Shown: positions 1 to 7,969, counted from the first letter of the stretch. The stretch is 14,913 nucleotides of DNA from CAZLPW01 sp964561495 (GCA_964561495.1 CAZLPW010000050.1:1-14913), one strand, 5' to 3'. Translations and numbers: made by a program. Notes: a model not told the origin generated them from the letters alone.

Positions 1-2285
1 AAATTACACATCGAAAAGATCTCCCTCCTCCACCTACAATTATATCGAATGAGTTGAGTCTTGAAAATTCTTATATCCAACTAAATTTCAGTGAAAATGT
101 ATTTAGCAGTTTTGATAATGAGCCGATTAGCTTACTAGATTTTGATTTGCGGTTTGAAGATAATGATGGTTTTTGTGATACACTGACCATGTTAAGTATC
201 ACCGACATAGATAATCTGGTAATTAATTCTGGGGCAGATATAATTAAAATTAATTTTAGTACGGAAGCAATAATTGCCACTGGAGTTGAAACTTTTACTA
301 TCTTGGTTTATGGTGATGAGCCAACTATATTTAATGAGTCAGGTGTCTATATGGATCCTGAGACCTCAATTGGACCGATTAATCTTTTTGATCTTCTGGT
401 TCCTACCTATGAATTAAATATAGATGGTCAGGAACCAGTAGCTGGAGACACAATCCCAAAGATTACTTTTTCTGAGCCTGTTCGCAATCTAGACGGTTCC
501 AGTATAGATAACAGCAATGTGGACAATCATTTTACATTGTTCAATCTTACTAATTCAGTCCCAGTTCCTATACCTTTTAATGCATCAATTAATCAAGCTA
601 AGACTCAAATAAGTGTTGTTCCAGTCGATACATTTCTTAGTGAGCATATTATTAGGCTAAATATGGATGCCGACTTTTTAGATTTAGCAGATAATAGTGT
701 TGAAACGGGGCTTGAACAATTTTTTACTATACGCGATTACATTGACCCTGATTTTGATAGCTTAATTCTCTCCGATGATAACAGCACAATTAGTATTTAT
801 TTTAATGATCAAATGTTTTCCTCTGTTGGTGAGACTGGTGCCCCTGAGATTGATGATTTTAGCTTTGAATTTTTTCCCAATGAGGGGAATGCAACAAGCT
901 CAGAGATTGCCTTGATCCAGACGTTAAACGGAACGAGTCTAATCGGTGGGGAGGAAGCTATAAAATTAACAATGGAGTATGACGCCACTGCGGGTGGGCA
1001 GGAATATATTTTGATTGGGCCAAGTTCAGGCAGCTCCCTTTTTGACGAATCAGGTAATGCTATGCAAGCAACCTCCATAAGTGACACAATATATCTGAAT
1101 GATCAATTGATTCCAACCATTGACACGATTGATGTTTGGCAGGGAGATTATCTGGCGATTACTGAGCAAAATGATATTAAAATTCAATTCTCTGAGCCGC
1201 TAAAGGAATTTGATGCTGTCCTTACTAGCAGAAAGGATCCATCTGGTTTTTCATACACAGTTGATTATACATTTTTCCCAGATTCTCTTACATACATTGT
1301 TAATGCTCCAATGATGAGTCTTGATACTATTGATCTTATTATTAATAGGATTGAGGATTATTCTGGTTTGAGCACGGTTGAAATATCCTATCGTTTTTTA
1401 ACTCCAGCTATGGGTGACTACTCGATTCCTCCTAATGATACCATCAATCTTATTGATCTAAATATATTTGTAGAAGCGTGGGAATCAGGCGATTTCACAA
1501 AAGAGCTTGGACCTGTAATAGGTGATTACCCTCACTTCAAATTATCTCCAACAGCTGGAGATGGGAAATTTGATTTGGATGATGGAATGGTTTTTACACG
1601 TATGTGGTATTGGTCTCTACTTAGATTTGGTGTGTCTGAAATTCCTAGATACCTTAGCGGAGCGAAACCAGATATATTTTTTTCAGATAATAAGCTAATT
1701 GTTCATCCTCCGCTTGGGTCAAAAGCTGGACAAATTATTCTTAGCTATAATAGTCAGGAGTGTGGTCTTAGTTTAAAAAATACTAGCCCCAATAAGAGCG
1801 GCCTATTTTTAAATAGCGGTGAATCAATTCAGGATAAGATATTAATAGAATATAGCTCACATAAAGAGGAAACATTTCCAATTGAGTTTGATCTAACTAA
1901 AAAAGATAACTATGAGACTAGCATCACGTTGACATATTCGTTTATGGATGAAAATCAAAATTTTATCGGTCAGGGTGACTCAATATTTCAGGTGTCTATA
2001 ATTCCAGATAAGATTGCGCTTTATCAAAACTTTCCTAATCCTTTTAATCCAACGACTCGTATAAAATTTGATCTGCCTACATCTGCCAAGGCGAGTATTT
2101 ATGTTTTTGATATTAATGGCCGGCTTATAAATACAATTGCCGATAGAGACTATGACGCTGGCACCCACTTTGTTGAATGGAATGGTGAAGATGAGTTAAA
2201 TATGAGCGTTAGCTCGGGAATATATTTTTACCAGATAATATCTGGTTCATATGTAAAATCTTTTAAAATGTTGCTTATTAAATAA
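1..2285 (+). CDS. Secreted multi-domain surface protein with T9SS-type C-terminal sorting domain (5' partial)
   Basis: The reading frame (codons from base 3) is open to the left edge, so the N-terminus lies outside the window. The first visible residues (PPPPTIIS, then an NFSENVFSS strand) already belong to an Ig-like repeat. Numbering from the TTG at 54, I see four Ig-like units of about 110 residues in an A-B-A-B order. The A units carry NFSENVFSS (near 10) and YFNDQMFSS (near 250). The B units carry ITFSEPVRN (near 140) and IQFSEPLKE (near 380), typical of Big_5/SbsA-like domains. Residues 455-525 look dockerin-like, with two Asp/Asn-rich loops (NDTINLIDLN and GDGKFDLDDG). From about 657 there is a YQNFPNPFNP start and a SGIYFYQI end, the hallmark of type A T9SS sorting domains. 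It is probably exported and anchored or released at the cell surface. Substrate or partner is unknown. Family-level confidence is high, function low. Confidence 0.9.
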   Translation, partial: ITHRKDLPPPPTIISNELSLENSYIQLNFSENVFSSFDNEPISLLDFDLRFEDNDGFCDTLTMLSITDIDNLVINSGADIIKINFSTEAIIATGVETFTILVYGDEPTIFNESGVYMDPETSIGPINLFDLLVPTYELNIDGQEPVAGDTIPKITFSEPVRNLDGSSIDNSNVDNHFTLFNLTNSVPVPIPFNASINQAKTQISVVPVDTFLSEHIIRLNMDADFLDLADNSVETGLEQFFTIRDYIDPDFDSLILSDDNSTISIYFNDQMFSSVGETGAPEIDDFSFEFFPNEGNATSSEIALIQTLNGTSLIGGEEAIKLTMEYDATAGGQEYILIGPSSGSSLFDESGNAMQATSISDTIYLNDQLIPTIDTIDVWQGDYLAITEQNDIKIQFSEPLKEFDAVLTSRKDPSGFSYTVDYTFFPDSLTYIVNAPMMSLDTIDLIINRIEDYSGLSTVEISYRFLTPAMGDYSIPPNDTINLIDLNIFVEAWESGDFTKELGPVIGDYPHFKLSPTAGDGKFDLDDGMVFTRMWYWSLLRFGVSEIPRYLSGAKPDIFFSDNKLIVHPPLGSKAGQIILSYNSQECGLSLKNTSPNKSGLFLNSGESIQDKILIEYSSHKEETFPIEFDLTKKDNYETSITLTYSFMDENQNFIGQGDSIFQVSIIPDKIALYQNFPNPFNPTTRIKFDLPTSAKASIYVFDINGRLINTIADRDYDAGTHFVEWNGEDELNMSVSSGIYFYQIISGSYVKSFKMLLIK

Positions 2286-2338
2286 AAAATCTTCATATAT
2301 TGAACTTTTCTTAATTGCAGAGCTACATTTGGATAGTT

Positions 2339-3145
2339 ATGAAAAAAAATACTACAATCAAAGAGCTTGAAAAAGAATATGGCTCGAAAAAGATCCTTGG
2401 CCAAATTGAGGAAGCATATAAACAAAACTATGATAGGCTTCATACAATAATAGCTCATAAAGATAGTCCCATACATCGATATTCTACACCCATGCAAATA
2501 TCATTTTTAGATAATACTGAGAATGATTCTAATTCCATAATCTATGATTTAATTGAAACATTAAGGGATGCTGTTTATTTTTTTACTCTATCGAAGAAGG
2601 CGCGAACCAAGACCATTCAAAATTTAAGAGCGTATGAGATTCAATACTTAAAACAGATAATCAATCGGCTATCATTTTTTATTAGTGACTCGACATTATT
2701 TATCAGTCCCAGTTGGAATAAAACCCCAAAAAAAAACAGGCCTAATTCTTTAGAAAAAACCCACCAATTTTGTGAAACCTTGATGGATGTTCTTATTGAT
2801 GAGGAGAGCTATTTGAATAAACTTTCCAAAACAAGCTACCTTACAGCATTTCAGGTAACAATGTCTGATTTTTTTATTTTTATAAAAAAGATTGGAATGT
2901 CTCAAAAAGATCAGATTACGCTAGTCCAGAATATTTTTGATGGTTTTAAAGTTGATTGGGATGAGGGTGACAGAGAGAATATCCGGGTTTCGCTTCAACA
3001 GCCAGCTTTAGTCCATAGTAATTTTAGAGACTCTGAAATTCAAAGCATTTTAATTGAAGGACGATTGAAGAATATTCCATCTGAAATGGGTTCTCAAATA
3101 AAGGAGCTAGCTATAGCATATAGAAAATTTTTGCGGAGATTTTAA
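2339..3145 (+). CDS. Hypothetical protein, helical and charged
   Basis: This is a 268-residue protein that I do not recognise. It starts with MKKNTTIKELEKEYGSKK and looks mostly alpha-helical, rich in Lys, Glu, Ile and Phe, with no signal peptide and no convincing membrane segment, so it is probably cytoplasmic. A Lys/Asn-rich linker near residues 130-140 (WNKTPKKNRPNS) may separate an N-terminal from a C-terminal helical half. I chose the ATG at 2339; an in-frame TTG at 2315 would add eight residues (MQSYIWIV) but has no better ribosome binding site. Its stop codon lies two bases before the inferred start of the class V aminotransferase, and the SD-like GGAG of that gene sits inside this one. 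Co-transcription and translational coupling are therefore likely. No function can be assigned from sequence. Confidence 0.8.
   Translation: MKKNTTIKELEKEYGSKKILGQIEEAYKQNYDRLHTIIAHKDSPIHRYSTPMQISFLDNTENDSNSIIYDLIETLRDAVYFFTLSKKARTKTIQNLRAYEIQYLKQIINRLSFFISDSTLFISPSWNKTPKKNRPNSLEKTHQFCETLMDVLIDEESYLNKLSKTSYLTAFQVTMSDFFIFIKKIGMSQKDQITLVQNIFDGFKVDWDEGDRENIRVSLQQPALVHSNFRDSEIQSILIEGRLKNIPSEMGSQIKELAIAYRKFLRRF
3135..3138 (+). promoter_or_regulatory. Shine-Dalgarno motif deciding the ATC start of the aminotransferase
   Basis: GGAG lies inside the last codons of the upstream gene, with a nine-base spacer to ATC at 3148. Most ATG starts in this window lack such a motif, so its presence here supports a real, non-canonical start. 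Confidence 0.5.
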
Positions 3146-3147
3146 AG

Positions 3148-4290
3148 ATCAATACCAAAGAGATAAAGGATTTTTTTCTTTTAGACCCTGATATAACCTT
3201 TCTTAATCATGGGAGCTTTGGGGCTTGTCCCAAACCTATTTTTAAAAATTATCAATATTGGCAAAAAAAATTAGAACACCAGCCTGTTTTATTTTTTGTT
3301 GATCTAGTTTATAGGCATTTGAAAAAATCCAGATCAGTGCTATCTGAATTTTTAGGTTGCAGCGATAATGATATTGTTTTTTTTCAGAATCCAACGACTG
3401 CAATTAGTAATATTATATACAGTTTAAAACTAGAACGAGGAGACCAAATACTAATGTCGGACCACGAATATGGTGCTGTAGTACGTGCATGGAAAAAGTG
3501 GAGTAAAAAAGTTGGTGTTAAAGTAATAGAGCAACCTATCGGTTTGCCAGTCTCGACCAAAGAAAAATTAATTGAAGATATTTCCAGGGGAATAACAAAA
3601 AAAACTAAGATAATTTTCATTTCTCATATTTCATCAGCTACTGCTCTTGAGTTTCCTGTAAAAGAGATTTGTGATTTAGCAAAAAGCAAGGGAATAATTA
3701 CTATTGTAGATGGTGCCCATGCTCCAGGTCAGGTAAATGTTAATTTAAATCATATTGGCTGTGATTTTTTTGTTGGGGCCTGCCACAAGTGGCTTTGTTC
3801 ACCAAAGGGAACTTCATTTTTATTTGCGAAAAAAAGCCACCAGGAATGGCTCAAACCTCTTGTATTTAGCTGGGGTAAATATGGTGATGACCCTAGCTCG
3901 AGTAATTTTTTGCAAGAATTTCAATATCAAGGAACTAGAGATATGTCTTCATTCCTAACTCTTCCTAAGGTTGTTGATTTTTTTAATAATGTTATAAAGG
4001 GAAGGAGAGACTCTTGCTCACATATAATTAAAAAAGTAGGGTCAGAGCTTGTTGACCTATTTCATACTGATCCAATCTATACCAGTCCAGAGTGGATTAA
4101 TCAAATGGTAAGTCATCCGCTACCAGTTTCTTTTCCAAAAAATATTAAAGAAATATTATGGAAAGATTTTAAAATTGAAATACCAATTTTTGATTGGAAG
4201 GATCAGCGTTATATCCGAGTTTCTTGTAATATATATAACACGTATGATGATATGGATTACTTGCTTAATGCACTAAAAACTTTGGTTTAA
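3148..4290 (+). CDS. PLP-dependent class V aminotransferase (isopenicillin N epimerase/cysteine desulfurase-like), probable ATC start
   Basis: This fold type I PLP enzyme is 380 residues long if translation begins at the ATC at 3148. Its N-terminus (FLLDPDITFLNHGSFGACP, His21) is the classic opening of this subgroup. The PLP-binding Asp188 and His191 lie in IVDGAHAPGQ. The Schiff-base lysine is Lys214 in GACHKWLCSPKG. The C-terminus (RYIRVSCNIYNTYDD) is intact. Members act as epimerases, lyases or desulfurases, and the substrate cannot be told from sequence. No ATG, GTG or TTG occurs in frame between the upstream stop (TAG at 3121) and the TTG at 3319. Starting at 3319 would remove 57 conserved residues. 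GGAG at 3135-3138 stands nine bases before the ATC, so a rare ATC start is the simplest reading. It follows the unknown gene at 2339 by two bases and probably shares its transcript. Confidence 0.9.
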   Translation: MNTKEIKDFFLLDPDITFLNHGSFGACPKPIFKNYQYWQKKLEHQPVLFFVDLVYRHLKKSRSVLSEFLGCSDNDIVFFQNPTTAISNIIYSLKLERGDQILMSDHEYGAVVRAWKKWSKKVGVKVIEQPIGLPVSTKEKLIEDISRGITKKTKIIFISHISSATALEFPVKEICDLAKSKGIITIVDGAHAPGQVNVNLNHIGCDFFVGACHKWLCSPKGTSFLFAKKSHQEWLKPLVFSWGKYGDDPSSSNFLQEFQYQGTRDMSSFLTLPKVVDFFNNVIKGRRDSCSHIIKKVGSELVDLFHTDPIYTSPEWINQMVSHPLPVSFPKNIKEILWKDFKIEIPIFDWKDQRYIRVSCNIYNTYDDMDYLLNALKTLV

Positions 4291-4310
4291 ATTTAGATGC
4301 TGATTTATAG

Positions 4311-4928
4311 ATGATATTTAAACTTATTCCTTATATTTTGTTTTTTTTCAGCCTGTCAAATGTAAAGGGGCAGAAAGTGATACTTTATACTCAAAACGAT
4401 GACGTATTCGCCTCTGCAAACCCATTTACAATCGAGGACAACAATATTATATTTTGGAAAGAAGACCTGGTCCTTATGACTATTCCAGTTTCTTCACTAA
4501 ATGAAATACGTTACGCTGAAAAATCTTATCGGCCTGCGGGTTCACCAATTGTATTTATAGGAAAATTTTTGATTACAGTTTTTTTAGGATCTGCAGTTGC
4601 TGGACAGCCCGATTATGTTGTCCCGGGTGTTTCACTTGGTATGGGGCTTTATGTTATTGGAAAAAGTTTGAACTTTTTAGGAGCAAAATTTGGGAGAGAT
4701 GTTATATACTATGATATTCTGGACCTTGACGAGCCTACAAGAATAATGATTTTAAAATCAATCAGCATGGATCTTGAAAAAAGAAAGAATAGCAACTATC
4801 GGAGTGAATTCCACTACGGCCCTGAGGGGAAGAAAAAGAATTTATTTGGTCTTACTTGGGATGGGAAAAAACCATGGGGCAAGTCTAAAAAGAAGCCAAA
4901 GAAAAAGATTCTCCGATTTTCTTTTTAA
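4311..4928 (+). CDS. Exported membrane protein of unknown function with Lys-rich C-terminus
   Basis: This is a 205-residue protein. It opens with a likely signal peptide or N-terminal anchor (MIFKLIPYILFFFSLSNVKG), followed by a beta-rich segment to about residue 75. The IPVSSLNEIRYAEKSY stretch there resembles the small barrel-like domains of FCB-group envelope proteins that read as 'ILLNDG... IPLSDI'; that comparison is loose. A glycine-rich hydrophobic region at about 80-125 could form one or two membrane passes. The last 50 residues are strongly basic, with clusters such as GKSKKKPKKK, suggesting contact with nucleic acid, phospholipid or lipopolysaccharide. The ATG at 4311 has no SD motif but is the only start that keeps the signal sequence. 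It sits 20 bases after the aminotransferase and 18 bases before the nucleosidase-like gene. I do not recognise the family. Confidence 0.75.
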   Translation: MIFKLIPYILFFFSLSNVKGQKVILYTQNDDVFASANPFTIEDNNIIFWKEDLVLMTIPVSSLNEIRYAEKSYRPAGSPIVFIGKFLITVFLGSAVAGQPDYVVPGVSLGMGLYVIGKSLNFLGAKFGRDVIYYDILDLDEPTRIMILKSISMDLEKRKNSNYRSEFHYGPEGKKKNLFGLTWDGKKPWGKSKKKPKKKILRFSF

Positions 4929-4946
4929 AACATTAAAACTATAATT

Positions 4947-5768
4947 TTGCAGTGTATTATTACAGCTCTTGGTGTTGAATCAGAAAATTTTATTTCTTTT
5001 TATCGATTATCAAGACTAAAAGAATTCAAATTTCCAGTTTATCAGAATGGTGATATCGTTTTAATTCAGACAGGGATTGGTAAGATAAATATCGAATCTA
5101 GATTAAAATCCATATCTTCTTTGATAAACGGTTTTGAAAGGTGTCAATTTATAAATATAGGAATAGCAGGAGGGAATCCCGAGTTAGTTAACATTGGAGA
5201 TTGTTTTATGATTAACAAGATAAATAATGCTGATGATAGCGAAACATACTATCCAGATATCTTAGTAGATCACAGAATGAAAGAAGCCTCTCTAGTTACT
5301 GTTAGAGAACCTGTAACAAAAGGATCAGAAAAATATTCTGGGTTGGTGGATATGGAGGCCTCCGAGATATTTAGAGTTTGTAAAGAATTAGTGCCTATTC
5401 ATAGGATGGCATTTATAAAAATAGTATCTGATTATATGGTTCTAGACCAAAACCGTATTAAAAAAAATTTTATTATGGAGCTCTTCTATTCCAATCTAAA
5501 AAAAATATCTCAGTTTTTAGTTGAGTTTGATAAATTTGTTTTTTCCGAGAAATCAATTTTAAATGAGAGCGATATTCAATGGATATTAAATCTTGTAGAT
5601 AAATGGAAATTAACCAAAACTCAAAAATTTCAATTGGAAAATGTTTTAAAGTTTATTCGGGTAAATAATTCGGTTGATTTTTTCCCTGAAATATCTGATG
5701 TAGTTCCAAAAAGCAAATTTCAGCGGAATAAATTATTTTATCAGTTCTGTGAAAAATACTCTTCCTAA
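4947..5768 (+). CDS. Nucleoside phosphorylase/MTA-SAH nucleosidase-like protein, partner of the radical SAM lyase
   Basis: This 273-residue protein has a PNP_UDP_1-type fold in residues 1-195 and a helical, charged extension of about 75 residues after it. Visible landmarks are ALGVESE (Glu11, where MTA/SAH nucleosidase has a catalytic Glu), QTGIGKIN, INIGIAGG, VDMEASEIF (Met136/Glu137, ribose binding in the family) and KIVSDYM (Asp162, the catalytic Asp position). Such enzymes cleave the glycosidic bond of methylthioadenosine, S-adenosylhomocysteine or 5'-deoxyadenosine. The 3' end overlaps the radical SAM gene by 20 bases, so the two are co-translated. Removing inhibitory adenosyl by-products of radical SAM chemistry is an attractive inferred role. 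The TTG at 4947 is the only standard start after the in-frame stop at 4926-4928 that keeps the conserved N-terminus; no SD is visible, and the adjacent ATT at 4944 remains possible. Confidence 0.82.
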   Translation: MQCIITALGVESENFISFYRLSRLKEFKFPVYQNGDIVLIQTGIGKINIESRLKSISSLINGFERCQFINIGIAGGNPELVNIGDCFMINKINNADDSETYYPDILVDHRMKEASLVTVREPVTKGSEKYSGLVDMEASEIFRVCKELVPIHRMAFIKIVSDYMVLDQNRIKKNFIMELFYSNLKKISQFLVEFDKFVFSEKSILNESDIQWILNLVDKWKLTKTQKFQLENVLKFIRVNNSVDFFPEISDVVPKSKFQRNKLFYQFCEKYSS

Positions 5769-6765
5769 TCTTTCTCATATCTACATTGAAAAAGAGGCCT
5801 TAGGTTATTCTTTAACAGAGTCCATTCTATCAAAGTATAGATCATCCAAGATGATTGAGATTAATAATTATAAAGAAATATTCAATCGTTCAAATCAAAA
5901 TTTTCAGCTTCAAAAATCTAGTATGAAACTAATATTAGCTTTAAAAAGGCCACCCTATCTTTATCCAGTCTCTTCTATTGTACAGGAATTTGATTCTCCA
6001 AATGTGTATTATACAACCCCAGTTATTAATTGTCTCTATAACTGTGATTATTGTTTTTTGCAGGGAATGTATCCGTCTGGAAATATGGTACTATTTGTCA
6101 ATGAAAATGATTTTTTTGAGAGTACGATATTAGAGATTCAAAAAAGAAAAAATAAGAAACCGCTCTATTTATCAATTTCATATAACACGGACCTAATGGC
6201 GATGGAGAATATTATACCTATATGCAGGAATTGGATTAATTTTTCTAAGTCTGTAGCTGATCTATTCTTGGAAATTCGAACCAAAAGTGGGTTGTTTTCT
6301 TCAATAAGCGATATCCCCTCTAATGAAAATACAATACTCAGCTGGACCCTCTCTCCAGAGTCTATTTCAGAGAAATATGAGTCAACTGCGCCACCTCTAA
6401 AAAGTAGAATAAACTCTATTAGATCTGCGATAAAAAAAGGTTGGAAGGTTAGAATCTGTTTTGATCCTATAATAACAGTGAAAGATTGGCAGTCAGTATA
6501 TACTAAATTTTTTAGTGATATTTTTAAAAAAATAAATCCTGATCAGATATATGATGTGACAATAGGTGTTTTTAGAATGAATAAAGAATACTTCAATCGC
6601 ATTAAAAAAACGGATATTAATTCAGATTTGTATTTCTCTAATTATGAAAATGAAGACGGAGTCCTATCCCTACCTAAAAAATATCGTGATAATGTTATAA
6701 ATTTGATCAGGTTTGAATTAGAAAAATATCTAAATAAGGATAAAGTTCATTCATGGGAAATCTGA
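5749..6765 (+). CDS. Spore photoproduct lyase-family radical SAM protein
   Basis: This is a 338-residue radical SAM enzyme of the SPL family. The [4Fe-4S]/SAM motif is Cys95-x3-Cys99-x2-Cys102 within NCLYNCDYCFLQGMYPSGN, as in SPL-like proteins of bacteria that do not form spores. Downstream are ISYNTDLMAMEN (144-151 region), EIRTKS, SWTLSPESI, RICFDPII and IGVFRMNKEYF. SPL repairs the UV thymine dimer called spore photoproduct. In non-spore-formers the substrate is unproven, although a DNA photolesion is likely. Two SPL positions differ: the Tyr that follows the third Cys in Bacillus SPL is Phe103, and the hydrogen-donor Cys (43 residues after the third Cys) is Tyr145. The GTG start at 5749 overlaps the previous gene by 20 bases, implying translational coupling. 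No bacterial-type photolyase gene is visible nearby. Confidence 0.88.
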   Translation: MKNTLPNLSHIYIEKEALGYSLTESILSKYRSSKMIEINNYKEIFNRSNQNFQLQKSSMKLILALKRPPYLYPVSSIVQEFDSPNVYYTTPVINCLYNCDYCFLQGMYPSGNMVLFVNENDFFESTILEIQKRKNKKPLYLSISYNTDLMAMENIIPICRNWINFSKSVADLFLEIRTKSGLFSSISDIPSNENTILSWTLSPESISEKYESTAPPLKSRINSIRSAIKKGWKVRICFDPIITVKDWQSVYTKFFSDIFKKINPDQIYDVTIGVFRMNKEYFNRIKKTDINSDLYFSNYENEDGVLSLPKKYRDNVINLIRFELEKYLNKDKVHSWEI

Positions 6766-6809
6766 TCATATATTTCTATTTTTACATTTTAATTAAGTTA
6801 ATATTCTAA

Positions 6810-6920
6810 ATGAATTTAAAGATCATTTTTTTTATTGTTTTAGTTGTATTTATTGTTGGTTCTCTTATTATTGCCTTCCTATACCGAATGAATGATGATA
6901 ATGATAACGATTTAGATTAG
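6810..6920 (+). CDS. Tiny single-pass membrane peptide, 36 aa
   Basis: This short ORF encodes 36 residues: a hydrophobic segment at about 4-25 (IIFFIVLVVFIVGSLIIAF), then a short acidic tail, YRMNDDNDNDLD. The layout of an N-terminal membrane helix with a polar acidic cytoplasmic or periplasmic tail is repeated in the 28-residue ORF at 8320. It fills the gap between the radical SAM gene and the M14-like gene and ends 18 bases before the latter. There is no SD motif. It is too short for homology judgement; coding status rests on the clean transmembrane pattern and the conserved-looking layout. Confidence 0.5.
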   Translation: MNLKIIFFIVLVVFIVGSLIIAFLYRMNDDNDNDLD

Positions 6921-6938
6921 TATTAATATGCTATAAAA

Positions 6939-7706
6939 ATGTTTATAACTCGATATCAGTTTTTACAAAATAAATCAATTTTTTTTATTTTAAATATTGC
7001 AATTGTTTTTTGTATGAATAATGAAAACGAAGAGCCTCCTCTTAGAAGTTCTATATCATTTGGAGATATATCTTTTGATATAAGATATAAACAGGATTCT
7101 AATAGACACTATATATGGATACATGGTGATGAAAAGACTGCTAAGATGGCAATTATAAACCACCTAAAATTTTATTCAGGTAAAGGGTTTTTTATAAATA
7201 GTGAAGACAGAGAAGTAGATTATCTTGATACTAAGATTGATCCAAACAGGATTTTTTCTAGATCTGGCTCTTTTAAAACTTTGAAAAAATTTAAACCAGA
7301 GTGGGCTCCTGGGACTCTCAAGCCTGCTCTTGACAGATTGGATAGCCAAAGAGAAAAATTTTTAAAAAAAATATTTCCCGATTCTACGGGGTTAGTAATT
7401 GCGGTTCATAATAATTCAAGAGGGTATAGTGTCAAGGACGAGCTAGAGTTTAGTACAAAAGTCGCATTAAACTCAAAGCAGAGTTCTAAAGACTTCATTA
7501 TTTGTACTTATGCTGGGGACTTTGAAAAACTTGCTGTTGGACCTTATAATGTAGTCCTACAGGATCAAATACCAACCAAAGATAATGGTAGTCTGTCTTG
7601 GGCTGCACTTCGTAATGGTGTGCGGTATATAAATGTAGAAACTCGTCTCGGTTGGCGGACGAAACAGGAAAAAATGTTAGAGTATATAGTAAAGAGTTTA
7701 GACTAA
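6939..7706 (+). CDS. Putative M14-like zinc carboxypeptidase/amidase fold protein, exported
   Basis: This 255-residue protein carries an N-terminal hydrophobic segment at about 13-25, a probable signal peptide or anchor. The core has the spacing of M14 metallopeptidase or aspartoacylase-like signatures. His62 and Glu65 in IWIHGDEKT would be the HxxE zinc pair. Asn103-Arg104 in KIDPNRIFS match the substrate-binding NR of M14 enzymes. His157 in IAVHNNSRG would be the third zinc ligand, and Glu234 in RYINVETRLG would be the general base. The likely role is hydrolysis of a peptide or amide bond, perhaps in cell-wall peptide turnover; this is inferred from motifs. It is shorter than classic carboxypeptidases (about 300 residues). 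ATG 6939 keeps the export signal, while an internal ATG at 7014 would remove it. Its stop overlaps the next start by one base (TAATG). Confidence 0.7.
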   Translation: MFITRYQFLQNKSIFFILNIAIVFCMNNENEEPPLRSSISFGDISFDIRYKQDSNRHYIWIHGDEKTAKMAIINHLKFYSGKGFFINSEDREVDYLDTKIDPNRIFSRSGSFKTLKKFKPEWAPGTLKPALDRLDSQREKFLKKIFPDSTGLVIAVHNNSRGYSVKDELEFSTKVALNSKQSSKDFIICTYAGDFEKLAVGPYNVVLQDQIPTKDNGSLSWAALRNGVRYINVETRLGWRTKQEKMLEYIVKSLD

Positions 7707-7963
7707 TGAAAATAATGCAAAAGATTATCAAATGGCTTCCATTAGCTCTATTATTATTCCTATTTCTTATAGATCGCGATAATGTTCTGCACGTTAGTGT
7801 TTATATTTTTATTTTAATTAGTTACACAATGATTTTGATTTTAAAGATTCTTGATGCAAAAAGAAGGTGGCACAATGAGTTTGACGTTGAAGAAATATCC
7901 AAAAAATCAAATATAAATAAAATGGCGGACCTCAGCGATGAATTAAAGAAACAGGAAAATTAA
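7706..7963 (+). CDS. Small two-pass membrane protein, 85 aa
   Basis: It starts at the ATG that overlaps the stop of the M14-like gene by one base (TAATG). The 85 residues comprise two hydrophobic helices at about 9-22 (LPLALLLFLFLI) and 30-47 (VYIFILISYTMILILKIL), a basic turn (DAKRRWHNEF) and a Lys/Asp/Glu-rich soluble tail of about 35 residues. A start at 7652 would add 18 residues but would overlap the upstream gene deeply, so the coupled ATG is preferred. The family is not recognised. The context, a run of short envelope proteins, suggests a role tied to its neighbours at the inner membrane. Confidence 0.7.
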   Translation: MKIMQKIIKWLPLALLLFLFLIDRDNVLHVSVYIFILISYTMILILKILDAKRRWHNEFDVEEISKKSNINKMADLSDELKKQEN

Positions 7964-7969
7964 TTTTTT

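Noticed and set aside
54..56. TTG as the start of the surface protein
   Set aside because: The frame is open to the left edge and the preceding residues (PPPPTIIS) already belong to the first Ig-like unit, so the gene begins outside the window.
3319..3321. TTG as the start of the aminotransferase
   Set aside because: It would remove conserved N-terminal residues (HGSFG region) that are clearly encoded in frame upstream.
7002..7013. Lipoprotein signal (lipobox Cys) in the M14-like protein
   Set aside because: The residue before the Cys is Phe, which does not fit the small residue required by signal peptidase II.
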